NCBI GenBank assembly: GCA_024686215.1
Contig: JAIBDN010000021.1
Location: 1 to 35,679, forward strand
DNA length: 35,679 nucleotides
DNA from: Gammaproteobacteria bacterium
Lineage (GTDB): Bacteria > Pseudomonadota > Gammaproteobacteria > Pseudomonadales > Halieaceae
Direction: 5' to 3'
Part shown: in pieces, positions 1-7,409 of the stretch
How positions within the stretch are numbered: the stretch's first letter is position 1
Layout of the letters: each line of letters begins with the position of its first letter
Notes under the pieces: generated by a model
Database searches by the model: none
What the model saw: only the letters and a program-made list of their open reading frames with translations
Told to the model about the DNA's origin: nothing
Translations under genes and position numbers: made by a program

Positions 1-118
1 GGCGTTGATGGTCAATGGTAAGTACCAGATAAGTACCCGTCAGGCAGGTAGCCAGGCCGGTATGCTGAAAGTCGCCGATTACCTCATTGCAAAAGAGCGT
101 GCAGCTAAGGGTAGCTAG
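1..118 (+). CDS. dsbA: Thiol:disulfide interchange protein DsbA, C-terminal end (partial)
   Basis: Only the last 38 codons are present, in the frame starting at base 2, ending at TAG 116-118. The peptide runs ALMVNGKY..., then ...MLKVADYLIAKERAAKGS. The 'PxLxVNGKY' strand followed by a last helix ending in KERAAK is the usual C-terminus of gammaproteobacterial DsbA, a periplasmic thioredoxin-fold oxidase that forms disulfides in exported proteins. The catalytic CxxC and signal peptide lie outside the window, so identity rests on this tail alone. It converges on the cysteine-synthase-like gene. Confidence 0.75.
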   Translation, partial: ALMVNGKYQISTRQAGSQAGMLKVADYLIAKERAAKGS

Positions 119-138
119 CTGGTCTTTTCCTGCCGCTA

Positions 139-248
139 CTGGAGAGGGCCTGGACGGTCTCAGGACACGCTACAAGCACATCCATGTGGGCTCGACGGCG
201 CCCGTCCGTGGGCGCCGACGGTCCTGAAACCGTCCAGGCCCTCTCCAG
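139..248 (+). repeat. Nested palindromic element, copy 1
   Basis: The outer arms are 139-166 and 221-248, 28 bases each, matching as inverted repeats at 27 of 28 positions. The inner part carries two further hairpins. Hairpin A at 177-188 is CACAT-CC-ATGTG. Hairpin B pairs CGGCGCCC (196-203) with GGGCGCCG (210-217). The element would fold as a long stem topped by two hairpins. The arms end inward in TCAGGAC / GTCCTGA, the same as in copy 2. No transposase lies near. It resembles REP/BIME-like or MITE-like intergenic repeats; function unknown. Confidence 0.8.
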
Positions 249-291
249 CAGCCCTCCCGAAATTTTTCCCAGCGCTCGATAGAGCTAGTGG

Positions 292-388
292 GAAAGAGAG
301 CTTGGGTTCAGGACTGTGCGAGGCAGGACGCCGTAGCCAAGCCCCCATGGATGGGTTGACGGCGTGTCCTGAACCCAAGCTCTCTTTC
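292..388 (-). repeat. Nested palindromic element, copy 2 (inverted relative to copy 1)
   Basis: The outer arms 292-314 and 366-388 are a perfect 23-base inverted repeat. Inside, ACGCCGT (328-334) pairs with ACGGCGT (359-365) around a smaller hairpin CCCAT-GG-ATGGG (344-355). Read on the minus strand the order is arm ending TCAGGAC, then ACGC, then a CATCCATG hairpin, then GGCT, then ACGGCG, then GTCCTGAA arm. That is the same order of landmarks as in copy 1 read on the plus strand, though the outer-arm sequences differ. This suggests one family with a conserved core and variable stems. Confidence 0.8.
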
Positions 389-441
389 ACGGTAGCGGCA
401 CGGTGCAGTTTAAACTCAGGTTACCCCTATAGAGCGATGGC

Positions 442-1449
442 TCAGATCGCCAGCCACTCAGGCACTGGCAGCCCCTTGTTCTCCAGGAACACCGGATTAA
501 ACAGCTTGCTCTGGTAGCGGTTGCCGTAGTCGCAGAGGATGGTGACGATGGTGTGCCCCGGACCCAGTTCTTCGGCAAGGCGCACGGCACCTGCGATATT
601 CACCCCGGCAGAACCACCCAGGCACAGGCCCTCGTCCTGCAGTAGGGAGAAAATGACCGGGAGTGCTTCCTCGTCTGAAATGCTGAAGGCAGAGTCTACC
701 CGGGCCTGGGCGACATTATCCGTAATGTGATTGACGCCGATGCCCTCGACGATAGAATTTCCTGCACTGGGCTGCAGCGTGCCAGTGGTGAAGTAACTGT
801 ACAGAGAGGCGCCCACCGGGTCGGCAATAGCGATTTTAATATTCGGGTTGCGCTCCTTGAGCGCTATGGAAACCCCTGCCAGTGTCCCGCCGGTGCCCAC
901 CGCGCAGACGAAACCGTCCACCTCGCCGTCGGTTTGCTCCCAGATTTCCACTCCGGTGGTGTCACGGTGGATTGCCATATTGGCCAGGTTATCGAATTGT
1001 CTTGCCCAGATTGCACCGTGCTCCTCTCTGGCAGCGTATTTTTCCGCCAGACGCTCGGCGGTATGAATATAGTGTTTGGGGTCCTTGTACGAAGTGGCGC
1101 CCACCAGGTGCAGGTCGGCGCCCAGCAGTTCCAGGGAATCGATTTTTTCCCTGCTCTGGGTGATGGGCATCACCACCGTGCTGCGATAACCCAGGGCATT
1201 GGCCAGCAGGGTCAGGCCGATACCAGTGTTGCCGGCGGTACCTTCGACGATGCGCCCGCCGGGCTGGAGTTCCCCCGCAGCCTCTGCTGCGCGAATAATA
1301 CCCAGCGCGGTACGATCCTTGACTGAGCCTCCCGGGTTGAGGAACTCGGCTTTGCCAAGAATGGTGCACCCCGTCTGCTCAGAGACACGCTTCAGGTGGA
1401 GCAGGGGAGTGTTGCCAATCAGCTGGGTGACGTCAGCAGCGGTGTGCAA
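442..1449 (-). CDS. Cysteine synthase-like PLP enzyme (CysK/CBS family)
   Basis: A fold-type II PLP enzyme of 335 residues, expected to make cysteine from O-acetylserine and sulfide in the cytoplasm. LIGNTPLLHL (10-19) is the family N-terminus, NPGGSVKDR (38-46) carries the PLP lysine K44, and a GTGGT phosphate loop follows later. The substrate loop reads EGTAGNTG (69-76) and not the usual EPTSGNTG of CysK, so the preferred substrate could differ. There is no C-terminal CBS domain. I chose the TTG start at 1449-1447 because GGAG lies 8 bases upstream and the family N-terminus begins just after; the open frame to 1800 overlaps the MFS gene and is a shadow. It lies 53 bases after the MFS gene and may share its transcript. 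Confidence 0.85.
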   Translation of the reverse strand: MHTAADVTQLIGNTPLLHLKRVSEQTGCTILGKAEFLNPGGSVKDRTALGIIRAAEAAGELQPGGRIVEGTAGNTGIGLTLLANALGYRSTVVMPITQSREKIDSLELLGADLHLVGATSYKDPKHYIHTAERLAEKYAAREEHGAIWARQFDNLANMAIHRDTTGVEIWEQTDGEVDGFVCAVGTGGTLAGVSIALKERNPNIKIAIADPVGASLYSYFTTGTLQPSAGNSIVEGIGVNHITDNVAQARVDSAFSISDEEALPVIFSLLQDEGLCLGGSAGVNIAGAVRLAEELGPGHTIVTILCDYGNRYQSKLFNPVFLENKGLPVPEWLAI

Positions 1450-1502
1450 GGTGTGTTCTCCGCAATAATTTCCGCTGAGTATGCCACAGCCCGGGCACCG
1501 GG

Positions 1503-2705
1503 TCAGGGTTTGCTGCGGCGATATAGTCCATGGGCGCGCACAGTGAGCGCTAGTGCCAGTAGGGTGATAACCAGCATTGCCCAAAGCATGGGCAGGGGGG
1601 TGTCTTTGAGGAACACGCCAGCCAGCGCGCTGGCCGTGGCGGACAGGGACATCTGGATAAAACCCAACAGGGCAGAGGCGGTGCCCGCTATGTGGGCAAA
1701 CGGCCGCAGGGCGATGGCCATAGCATGCGGCAGCACCAGCCCCAGGCCGGTGGAGTAGAACATCATCGGTAACATCAAGGCCATTACGCTGTGCGGCCAA
1801 ATGTGGGCGCCGGTTAACATCAGGCAGCAGGCGAAAACCGACAGGCTCGCCCCCAGCAACATTACTTGCTCTGAGGCCAGGCGCCGCGTGAGTCTGGCGC
1901 TAAGGCCGCTCCCGGTCATATAGCCTATCACTGCGGTGAGAAAAATCAGGCCGAAATATTCCACCGGAACGCCCAGCATTTCGATGTAAACGAAGCTTGA
2001 GGAAGATAAATAGGTAATCAAGCCAGCGTAGACCAGGCCGCTGGCCAGGGTGACCGACAGGTAAAACGGATCCATTACCAGTTCCCTGTAGTTTCTGGCA
2101 ATCGCGAACGGGTGCAGACTCTGACGTATGGGCAGAGATTCCGGCAACAGCCTGTGAACCAGAAACATCATCGCCAATCCGTAAATACCCAGGAACACGA
2201 AAATGCTGTTCCAGGGCAGCACCAGCAGCATCAAGCCACCTAGCGTGGGCGCTATGGCCGGTGCCAGCGCCATCAGCATGGCGATCAGTGACAATGCTCT
2301 GGCGGCCTTGGTTGGCCCGAAGACATCGCGAGTGACAGTGCGCGCCAGGGTGGGGCCTACGCAGGCGCCAACCCCCTGTAGCAGGCGAAATGCCAATAAT
2401 TGATCGATGGTCGTGGATAAGGTGCAACCCAGGCAGGCGAGCACAAACAGGGCGGTTCCCAGCAGGAGTATCGGTTTGCGCCCGAAGCGGTCGGCCAATG
2501 GGCCGCAGATGAGGTGAAACAGGGCAAAGCCGGTGAGATAAGCACTCAGGGTCAGGTGCATATGGCTGATGTCGGTACCCAGCGCCAGCATCATGTTGGG
2601 CATGGCCGGGATGTACATATCGACACTGAGTGGGCCAAGGGCAACCATGGCCGCCAGCAGAGCCAGCAGCCAGGGAGAATCGTGATGCAGGTATCGCCGG
2701 GACAT
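1503..2705 (-). CDS. Bcr/CflA-family MFS drug or metabolite exporter
   Basis: A 400-residue inner-membrane protein with about 12 hydrophobic segments. The N-terminal GPLSVDMYIPAMP is typical of the Bcr/CflA (DHA1) branch of the major facilitator superfamily, and CGPLADRFGRKPILL is the MFS loop 2-3 motif (GxLaDrxGrkp). The RLLQGVGAC stretch in TM4 also fits. These proteins exchange protons for drugs or small metabolites; E. coli Bcr has been linked to cysteine and bicyclomycin export. Here it sits just upstream of a cysteine-synthase-like gene on the same strand, so a role in thiol or cysteine export is a reasonable guess, but substrate cannot be read from the sequence. Confidence 0.85.
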   Translation of the reverse strand: MSRRYLHHDSPWLLALLAAMVALGPLSVDMYIPAMPNMMLALGTDISHMHLTLSAYLTGFALFHLICGPLADRFGRKPILLLGTALFVLACLGCTLSTTIDQLLAFRLLQGVGACVGPTLARTVTRDVFGPTKAARALSLIAMLMALAPAIAPTLGGLMLLVLPWNSIFVFLGIYGLAMMFLVHRLLPESLPIRQSLHPFAIARNYRELVMDPFYLSVTLASGLVYAGLITYLSSSSFVYIEMLGVPVEYFGLIFLTAVIGYMTGSGLSARLTRRLASEQVMLLGASLSVFACCLMLTGAHIWPHSVMALMLPMMFYSTGLGLVLPHAMAIALRPFAHIAGTASALLGFIQMSLSATASALAGVFLKDTPLPMLWAMLVITLLALALTVRAHGLYRRSKP

Positions 2706-2770
2706 GGGGCGGCGATGCTAGCCCATGGCCCGGTTTAAAGCAAAGAAAGTGACAGCCCGACGGGGTTGCT

Positions 2771-3550
2771 CTACTTTTCGAATCTCATCAGTGTTTTCCA
2801 CCATAGGCCCGGGAAGAGGGCGCGCCACAAGTACAGTAACTTGGCCTCGGCGGGGTAGATAATGTCCTTGTCTTTGCGGATGCCTTTTTCGATGGCGTCG
2901 ATGATTTTCTCAGGATCTGCCAGACGCCCGGTTTCCTTGGATTGTCGTATGCTGCCGGGGCTGTCAGTGGCCAGGGTCTGGTCTACCAGGGGAGTATTGA
3001 CTGCGGGAGGGCACACCAGGTGTGCACGCACTCCACTGTCGCGAATTTCATTCTGTAACACTTCCGTATAGACGTTGACCGCCGCTTTGGTCGCACAGTA
3101 GGCGCCCATCTTGGGTACCACGGCGATACCCGCGATTGAGCCAAAGATAACGATACGACCGCTGCGGCGCTGCTGCATGGAAGGCAGTACCGCCCTGACC
3201 ATATAGGTCGTGCCAAAATAATTGATTTTGAACAGCTGCTCCATGCCCTCATGCGTGTGTTCCGCCAGTTTATGGCTGGGCATAAGCGCCGCGGCGTGCA
3301 CCAGTAGATCTATGGGGCCCAGTTGCGCATCCACTGCAGCTACTTTCCCCTCAACATCTTGCAGGCTGGAAATGTCACAGCGAAAGCCGTGAATATTTTC
3401 CGCTTCTGCTGCTGTTTCCTGCAGGCCCTGCTCGTTGACATCAAAAATTGCGACCTGCGCGCCCTGGGCTGCCAGGCGTCGGGCGATAATCTGGCCCATA
3501 CCGCTGGCGCCGCCGGTTACCAGGGCTACCTTGCCTGCCATGTCTATCAT
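2771..3550 (-). CDS. Short-chain dehydrogenase/reductase (SDR)
   Basis: A classical SDR of 259 residues. The NAD(P)-binding TGGASGMG is at 12-19, N110 and S138 are in place, and the catalytic YCATK gives Y151 and K155. Substrate is not evident. The C-terminal tail (about 235-259, rich in W, F and L: LYLWRALFPGLWW...) is hydrophobic, as in SDRs that act on lipids, so membrane association is possible. The start ATG at 3550 has GGAG five bases upstream. It lies between an Lrp-type regulator and the MFS gene, all on the minus strand with 113- and 65-base gaps. Confidence 0.85.
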   Translation of the reverse strand: MIDMAGKVALVTGGASGMGQIIARRLAAQGAQVAIFDVNEQGLQETAAEAENIHGFRCDISSLQDVEGKVAAVDAQLGPIDLLVHAAALMPSHKLAEHTHEGMEQLFKINYFGTTYMVRAVLPSMQQRRSGRIVIFGSIAGIAVVPKMGAYCATKAAVNVYTEVLQNEIRDSGVRAHLVCPPAVNTPLVDQTLATDSPGSIRQSKETGRLADPEKIIDAIEKGIRKDKDIIYPAEAKLLYLWRALFPGLWWKTLMRFEK

Positions 3551-3663
3551 AGGGTCTCCATATTGCAGTGGGTATTTACGAGGGCATCATACTGCTTGCG
3601 CAGTGCGCCTGCGGGAAGCCCCGAAACGGCCACTAATACTGTCGGATTTTGCTTATTGAGGGA

Positions 3664-4152
3664 TCACAAAATGGTTTGGTCGGAAATGTGCTCGAAGGGC
3701 AGTTCCGTGCGCTGTACCACTCGTCGCAGCTCGAAGCTGGAGTGCACACCACTAACGCCGTCGATACGGGTCAGTTTGCCCAGCAGGAATTTTTCGTAGT
3801 ACTCCATATCGGGCACAACTGCCTTGAGCAGGTAATCCGCTGATTGACCAGTGACTACGGAGCATTCCATTACTTCCGGGTAGCTGGCTACTTCTGCTTC
3901 GAACGCTTCAAAACGCTCGGGGGTGTGACGGTCCATGCTGATACTGATATAGGCGGTCAGTTTGAGGCCCAGCATGGACTGGTTTAGCAGGGTGACGTGG
4001 GAGCGTATGATGCCGGATTCCTCGAGGCGTTTAACGCGTCGTGAGCAAGGAGTGGGTGACAGGCCTACGCTCTCCGCCAGCTCCAGGTTGCTGATGCGCG
4101 CATTATGTTGCATAGCCTGCAGGATTCTACGGTCAGTACGGTCCAGTTTCAT
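3664..4152 (-). CDS. Lrp/AsnC-family transcriptional regulator
   Basis: 162 residues, normal for the family. Residues about 4-50 form the N-terminal helix-turn-helix (LDRTDRRILQAMQHNARISN, then LAESVGLSPTPCSRRVKRLE), followed by an alpha-beta ligand-binding RAM domain (about 65-150). Such proteins form octamers or dimers of dimers and sense amino acids. It is transcribed away from leuA across a 301-base AT-rich gap, so it may regulate itself and leuA; that is inference from position. It is also the first gene of a same-strand run with the SDR, exporter and cysteine-synthase-like genes. Confidence 0.92.
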   Translation of the reverse strand: MKLDRTDRRILQAMQHNARISNLELAESVGLSPTPCSRRVKRLEESGIIRSHVTLLNQSMLGLKLTAYISISMDRHTPERFEAFEAEVASYPEVMECSVVTGQSADYLLKAVVPDMEYYEKFLLGKLTRIDGVSGVHSSFELRRVVQRTELPFEHISDQTIL

Positions 4153-4205
4153 TCCACGCCTCGCGACATTGGTTACAGATAAGGGTATTTACAGCCAATG
4201 TGGTG

Positions 4206-4211
4206 ATTATA
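4206..4211 (-). promoter_or_regulatory. Candidate -10 box for the Lrp-type regulator
   Basis: Read on the minus strand this is a perfect TATAAT, 54 bases upstream of the regulator start at 4152. No good -35 hexamer sits at 16-18 bases, which is common for promoters under activator or autoregulatory control. Prediction by eye only. Confidence 0.4.
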
Positions 4212-4299
4212 TCTAATTAATGTAGTAAAAATAGTGAATAAGTGCATTATTGAACAGATAAAGCGCAATATTTGCATGCTTATGCTCCTCGCTACGCCC

Positions 4300-4305
4300 T
4301 ATACT
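4300..4305 (+). promoter_or_regulatory. leuA: Candidate -10 box for leuA
   Basis: TATACT lies 148 bases upstream of the leuA start. The nearest -35-like hexamers are weak, or badly spaced (TTGCAT at 4273-4278 is 21 bases away). If used, the transcript would begin near 4312 and carry a leader of about 140 bases that includes the stem at 4338-4371. Weak call. Confidence 0.3.
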
Positions 4306-4337
4306 GTGCGCTCGGCTGATAAATCACCCGGTGCAGC

Positions 4338-4371
4338 GGATGTTGGCGAATTACCCCTATTGCCAATGTCC
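4338..4371 (+). promoter_or_regulatory. Stem-loop in the leuA leader
   Basis: GGATGTTGGC (4338-4347) pairs with GCCAATGTCC (4362-4371) over 10 base pairs, including two GU pairs. The loop holds TTACCCCTATT, which in one frame reads the Leu codons TTA and CTA. It could be part of an attenuator or a protein-binding leader, but no terminator with a T-run follows before leuA. Confidence 0.4.
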
Positions 4372-4453
4372 TGTACATAGCCTCACAAGGGCAGGTACCC
4401 CGGAATCCGGACGGGTGAGCAGCCTCTAAATTTATCGCGACAGGTAACACCCC

Positions 4454-6127
4454 ATGAGCAGTTTCGATCACCGCAAATACAAGCCGTTCCAGCCCATTGT
4501 CATGCGCAATCGGCGCTGGCCGGATCAGGTAATAGAGCGCGCGCCACAGTGGTGTAGCGTGGACCTGCGAGATGGCAACCAGGCGCTGATTGAGCCCATG
4601 ACCACGCGGCAAAAGTCCCAATTGTGGGAGCAACTGGTCAAGATCGGCTTCAAGGAAATTGAGGTGGGTTTTCCCTCTGCCTCGGGCCACGACTATGATT
4701 TTGTCCGTGACTTGATCGACAACAACCGTATCCCCGACGATGTCTCCATTCAGGTATTGACCCAGGCCCGTGCTGATCTGATTGAAAAGACCTTTGACGC
4801 ACTCAAGGGCGTGCGCCGGGCAGTGGTGCATATGTATAACTCGACCTCCACCGTACAGCGCGAGAAGGTATTTGGGTTGGGCCGCCAGGGCATTGTGGAT
4901 ATCGCCGTGCGCGGCGCAGAGCTATTGCAGAGCTGTGCCGAAAAATACCCGGAAACCGAGTGGGTGTTCGAGTACTCGCCGGAAAGCTTCACCGGAACTG
5001 AGCTGGATTTTGCCGTTGAGGTTTGTGATGCAGTGACCGCTGTGTGGCAGCCCACACCGGAGAGCCCGGTGATTATCAATCTCCCGGCTACGGTAGAGAT
5101 GAGTACCCCCAATATTTACGCTGACCAGATAGAGTGGTTTTGTGACCACGTGAACAATCGGGAAAGTCTGCTGATATCCCTGCACACACACAATGACCGA
5201 GGCTGTGGCGTGGCTGCCGCGGAATTAGGTGTGCTCGCGGGCGCTGACCGGGTCGAAGGTACGCTGATGGGCAATGGCGAGCGCACGGGTAATATGGATA
5301 TCGTGACCATGGCTATGAACCTCTACAGTCAGGGGGTCGATCCGCAATTACAACTGGGCCATATGGACGAAATTATCCAGACCACTCGCGACTGCACACA
5401 GCTGCCAATCCACCCACGGCACCCCTATGCAGGTGAGTTAGTATTCACTGCGTTTTCTGGCAGCCACCAGGATGCGATCAAGAAATGTCTCGATAAGCGC
5501 GATGAAAGTGAACCCTGGGAGGTGGCCTACCTGCCTATAGACCCTGCCGATATTGGGCGTTCCTACCAGGAAGTGATTCGTATCAATAGTCAGTCCGGTA
5601 AAGGCGGTATCGCCTATGTGCTGGAGCGCGATTTCGGCCTGCAGTTACCGCGCTGGCTGCAGGTCGACTTCAGTGCGGCGGTGCAGGCTCATGCGGAAAA
5701 GAGTGAGACCGAAGTCGGTTCTGAGGAAATTTATCAATTGTTCCAGCAGACCTACCTGGGGACGGATGGCCGCTGGAGCCTGGGTGATTACCAGGTGAGC
5801 CGTGAAGGCAATATTGACAAGTTGCAGGCGCAATTATTGCGCGGGACCGCCAGCCATTCCCTGACTGGCAGTGGTAATGGTGTGGTGGCCTCCTTCGTGG
5901 ATGGTATGCAGCATATTACTGGCCAGAAGATTGTGCTGGTGGAGTACAACGAACACGCCTTGAGTCACAGTGCTGATGCCGAGGCCATTTGCTACATACA
6001 GCTAAACGTTGATGGTGAGCGTTACTGCGGTGTCGGCCGCAGCCACGACATCATCCAGGCCTCCCTGGATGGGATTCTCTGCGCGATCAACAAGGCTGCT
6101 GCACAGCAACAGCACGCCGCTGCCTGA
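4454..6127 (+). CDS. leuA: 2-isopropylmalate synthase
   Basis: First committed step of leucine synthesis: acetyl-CoA plus 2-oxoisovalerate to 2-isopropylmalate. The 557-residue length matches the long LeuA type (class found in Pseudomonas and actinobacteria). DLRDGNQAL (37-45) is the DRE-TIM catalytic motif with R39 and D40. The HTHND stretch near residue 244 gives metal-binding histidines, and GNGERTGNMD (about 275-284) is the second signature. The last roughly 125 residues form the leucine-binding allosteric domain (ISGSGNG-like TGSGNGVVASFVDGM). The ATG start has AGG nine bases upstream. Stands alone, not next to leuBCD. Confidence 0.96.
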   Translation: MSSFDHRKYKPFQPIVMRNRRWPDQVIERAPQWCSVDLRDGNQALIEPMTTRQKSQLWEQLVKIGFKEIEVGFPSASGHDYDFVRDLIDNNRIPDDVSIQVLTQARADLIEKTFDALKGVRRAVVHMYNSTSTVQREKVFGLGRQGIVDIAVRGAELLQSCAEKYPETEWVFEYSPESFTGTELDFAVEVCDAVTAVWQPTPESPVIINLPATVEMSTPNIYADQIEWFCDHVNNRESLLISLHTHNDRGCGVAAAELGVLAGADRVEGTLMGNGERTGNMDIVTMAMNLYSQGVDPQLQLGHMDEIIQTTRDCTQLPIHPRHPYAGELVFTAFSGSHQDAIKKCLDKRDESEPWEVAYLPIDPADIGRSYQEVIRINSQSGKGGIAYVLERDFGLQLPRWLQVDFSAAVQAHAEKSETEVGSEEIYQLFQQTYLGTDGRWSLGDYQVSREGNIDKLQAQLLRGTASHSLTGSGNGVVASFVDGMQHITGQKIVLVEYNEHALSHSADAEAICYIQLNVDGERYCGVGRSHDIIQASLDGILCAINKAAAQQQHAAA

Positions 6128-6251
6128 GCCCGCGCTCACCGGGCAACAGGCGGCGGCAATAATCCCATGTAATCTGCGGGTGTATTATGATAAAACCTGT
6201 ATCCATTAGGCGGTGGGTGTGCAACCCTCCGCACCCGCATCGTAGTGGTTA

Positions 6252-7391
6252 ATGGGTAGTCCGCTGACAATAACAAATGAATCCAGCTGGTTGCGTTTGC
6301 AGCGACATTTCAGCGAATCGTTCTCCGGAGAGCTGGTCTACAGGCGCCGCGCCTATGACGTGGAGCGGGTGGATGACCAGCGGGTAAAGCGCTGGCGCAA
6401 TGCCTATCGCTATATTCTGCTGTTGCTGGCGGTGATCCTGCTGCCCATTGATATTCACAACCTGTACATCGGTCAAATGGTACCTGCTGCAGGCGGCATG
6501 GCGCTGCTGGCCATTCTGATGACCAACATCCTGTTGCTCAGCATGAATCGCGAGGCCTTCCTGTCACCGCCGCTGGTAATGGTGCTGAGCATCGCGCTGG
6601 TAATGCTATCCATCTACTACGGCCAGCATCACAGCCTTTATCTGCTGTACCCGCTGCTGGTGGCATTGCCGATGTTGCTGAAAACCCGCTGGGCAGTGCT
6701 ACTGGCGGTACTCAGTGGGTTGATGGTCTCGCCCCTTGTCTTCACCCAGTACGAAACCACCACGGCGATAGTGATCGGCGCGAGCATGGGACTTACCTGG
6801 CTGGTGAGTGCCTGGCTGGTCTATGCGGTGACTGAGCAATCCCGTCGCCTGAAGGACATGGCCATCACTGATCCCTTAACCGGGGCCTACAATCGTCGTT
6901 ACCTGGAACTGCAACTGGAGCAGGTTCTGGACAGCTGGAAGCGCTATCAGCGACCGGCTTCGGTGCTACTGATTGATATCGACAACTTCAAGCGCATCAA
7001 TGACAAATTCGGGCACGGTGTTGGTGATATGGCATTAAAAAGCCTGGTGGATGTGATCTCGCGGAATATTCGTAGCGTAGATACCTTATGTCGCTATGGT
7101 GGTGAAGAGTTTGTAGTATTACTGGCGGAGACCGGCGTGGCCGGTGCCAGGCAAGCGGCAGAGAAGTTGCGTGCCGCCGTAGAAAACAGCCCGGTGCTGC
7201 CTACAGGCAATATGACCATTAGTGTGGGGGTCTGTGACCTGTCGGTGGTTGAAGGTGTCGATCATTGGCTCAATTTGGCGGATGGTGCCCTTTACCTGGC
7301 CAAGCGCAATGGCCGCAATCGAGTTGAGCTGGCGGAAGCAGTGGTGGCGCCACCAGCGAGTCTCGAAAAAACCATACCGGACTGGCGCTGA
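6252..7391 (+). CDS. Membrane-bound diguanylate cyclase (GGDEF domain)
   Basis: 379 residues. The first roughly 200 hold about six hydrophobic segments in the inner membrane, after a short cytoplasmic N-terminus. The C-terminal GGDEF domain starts at DPLTGAYNRRYLE (about 211) and has LLIDIDNFKRINDKFGH for metal and nucleotide binding. The active site reads GGEEF, a functional variant, so c-di-GMP synthesis from two GTP is expected. RSVD five residues before GGEEF is a good inhibitory I-site (RxxD), so product feedback is likely. The following lipoprotein gene starts 18 bases after its stop and is probably co-transcribed. The signal sensed is unknown. Confidence 0.92.
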   Translation: MGSPLTITNESSWLRLQRHFSESFSGELVYRRRAYDVERVDDQRVKRWRNAYRYILLLLAVILLPIDIHNLYIGQMVPAAGGMALLAILMTNILLLSMNREAFLSPPLVMVLSIALVMLSIYYGQHHSLYLLYPLLVALPMLLKTRWAVLLAVLSGLMVSPLVFTQYETTTAIVIGASMGLTWLVSAWLVYAVTEQSRRLKDMAITDPLTGAYNRRYLELQLEQVLDSWKRYQRPASVLLIDIDNFKRINDKFGHGVGDMALKSLVDVISRNIRSVDTLCRYGGEEFVVLLAETGVAGARQAAEKLRAAVENSPVLPTGNMTISVGVCDLSVVEGVDHWLNLADGALYLAKRNGRNRVELAEAVVAPPASLEKTIPDWR

Positions 7392-7409
7392 TGCCGGGAG
7401 TAAACAGCA

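Larger units (their letters stand above)
119..441. other. Convergent intergenic region (323 bases), no gene
   Basis: This gap lies between the stop of dsbA (plus) and the stop of the cysteine-synthase-like gene (minus). I see no credible coding sequence: the short open frames here run through the palindromes and have no ribosome binding sites. It is occupied by two nested inverted repeats, annotated separately, which may act as a bidirectional terminator or belong to a dispersed repeat family. Confidence 0.7.
4153..4453. other. Divergent regulatory gap between the Lrp-type gene and leuA
   Basis: 301 bases without a credible conserved protein gene. The half next to the regulator is AT-rich (about 4195-4280) and would suit an Lrp-type operator. 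The half next to leuA is GC-richer and can fold: a 10-bp stem 4338-4347/4362-4371 (with two GU pairs), closed within CACCCG (4325-4330) pairing to CGGGTG (4412-4417). Two short open frames cross it: ATG 4276 to TAG 4378-4380 (34 codons, with Leu codons CTT, CTC, CTC, TTA, CTA, TTG) and ATG 4340 to TAA 4427-4429 (29 codons). Confidence 0.55.

Noticed and set aside
160..390. Open frames inside 119-441
   Set aside because: They run through the palindromes, lack ribosome sites and have low-complexity translations, so they follow from the repeat structure.
1450..1800. N-terminal extension of the cysteine-synthase-like frame to 1800
   Set aside because: It overlaps the end of the MFS gene in another frame, has no homology I recognise, and a good ribosome site and the family N-terminus point to TTG 1449.
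4292..4831. 179-codon minus-strand frame overlapping leuA start
   Set aside because: Antisense to leuA; no motif, and the leuA frame is clearly conserved.
6128..6251. c-di-GMP riboswitch or other structured RNA before the diguanylate cyclase
   Set aside because: Only short hairpins are seen (such as GCCCG/CGGGC at 6128-6144) and none of the conserved GEMM landmarks.
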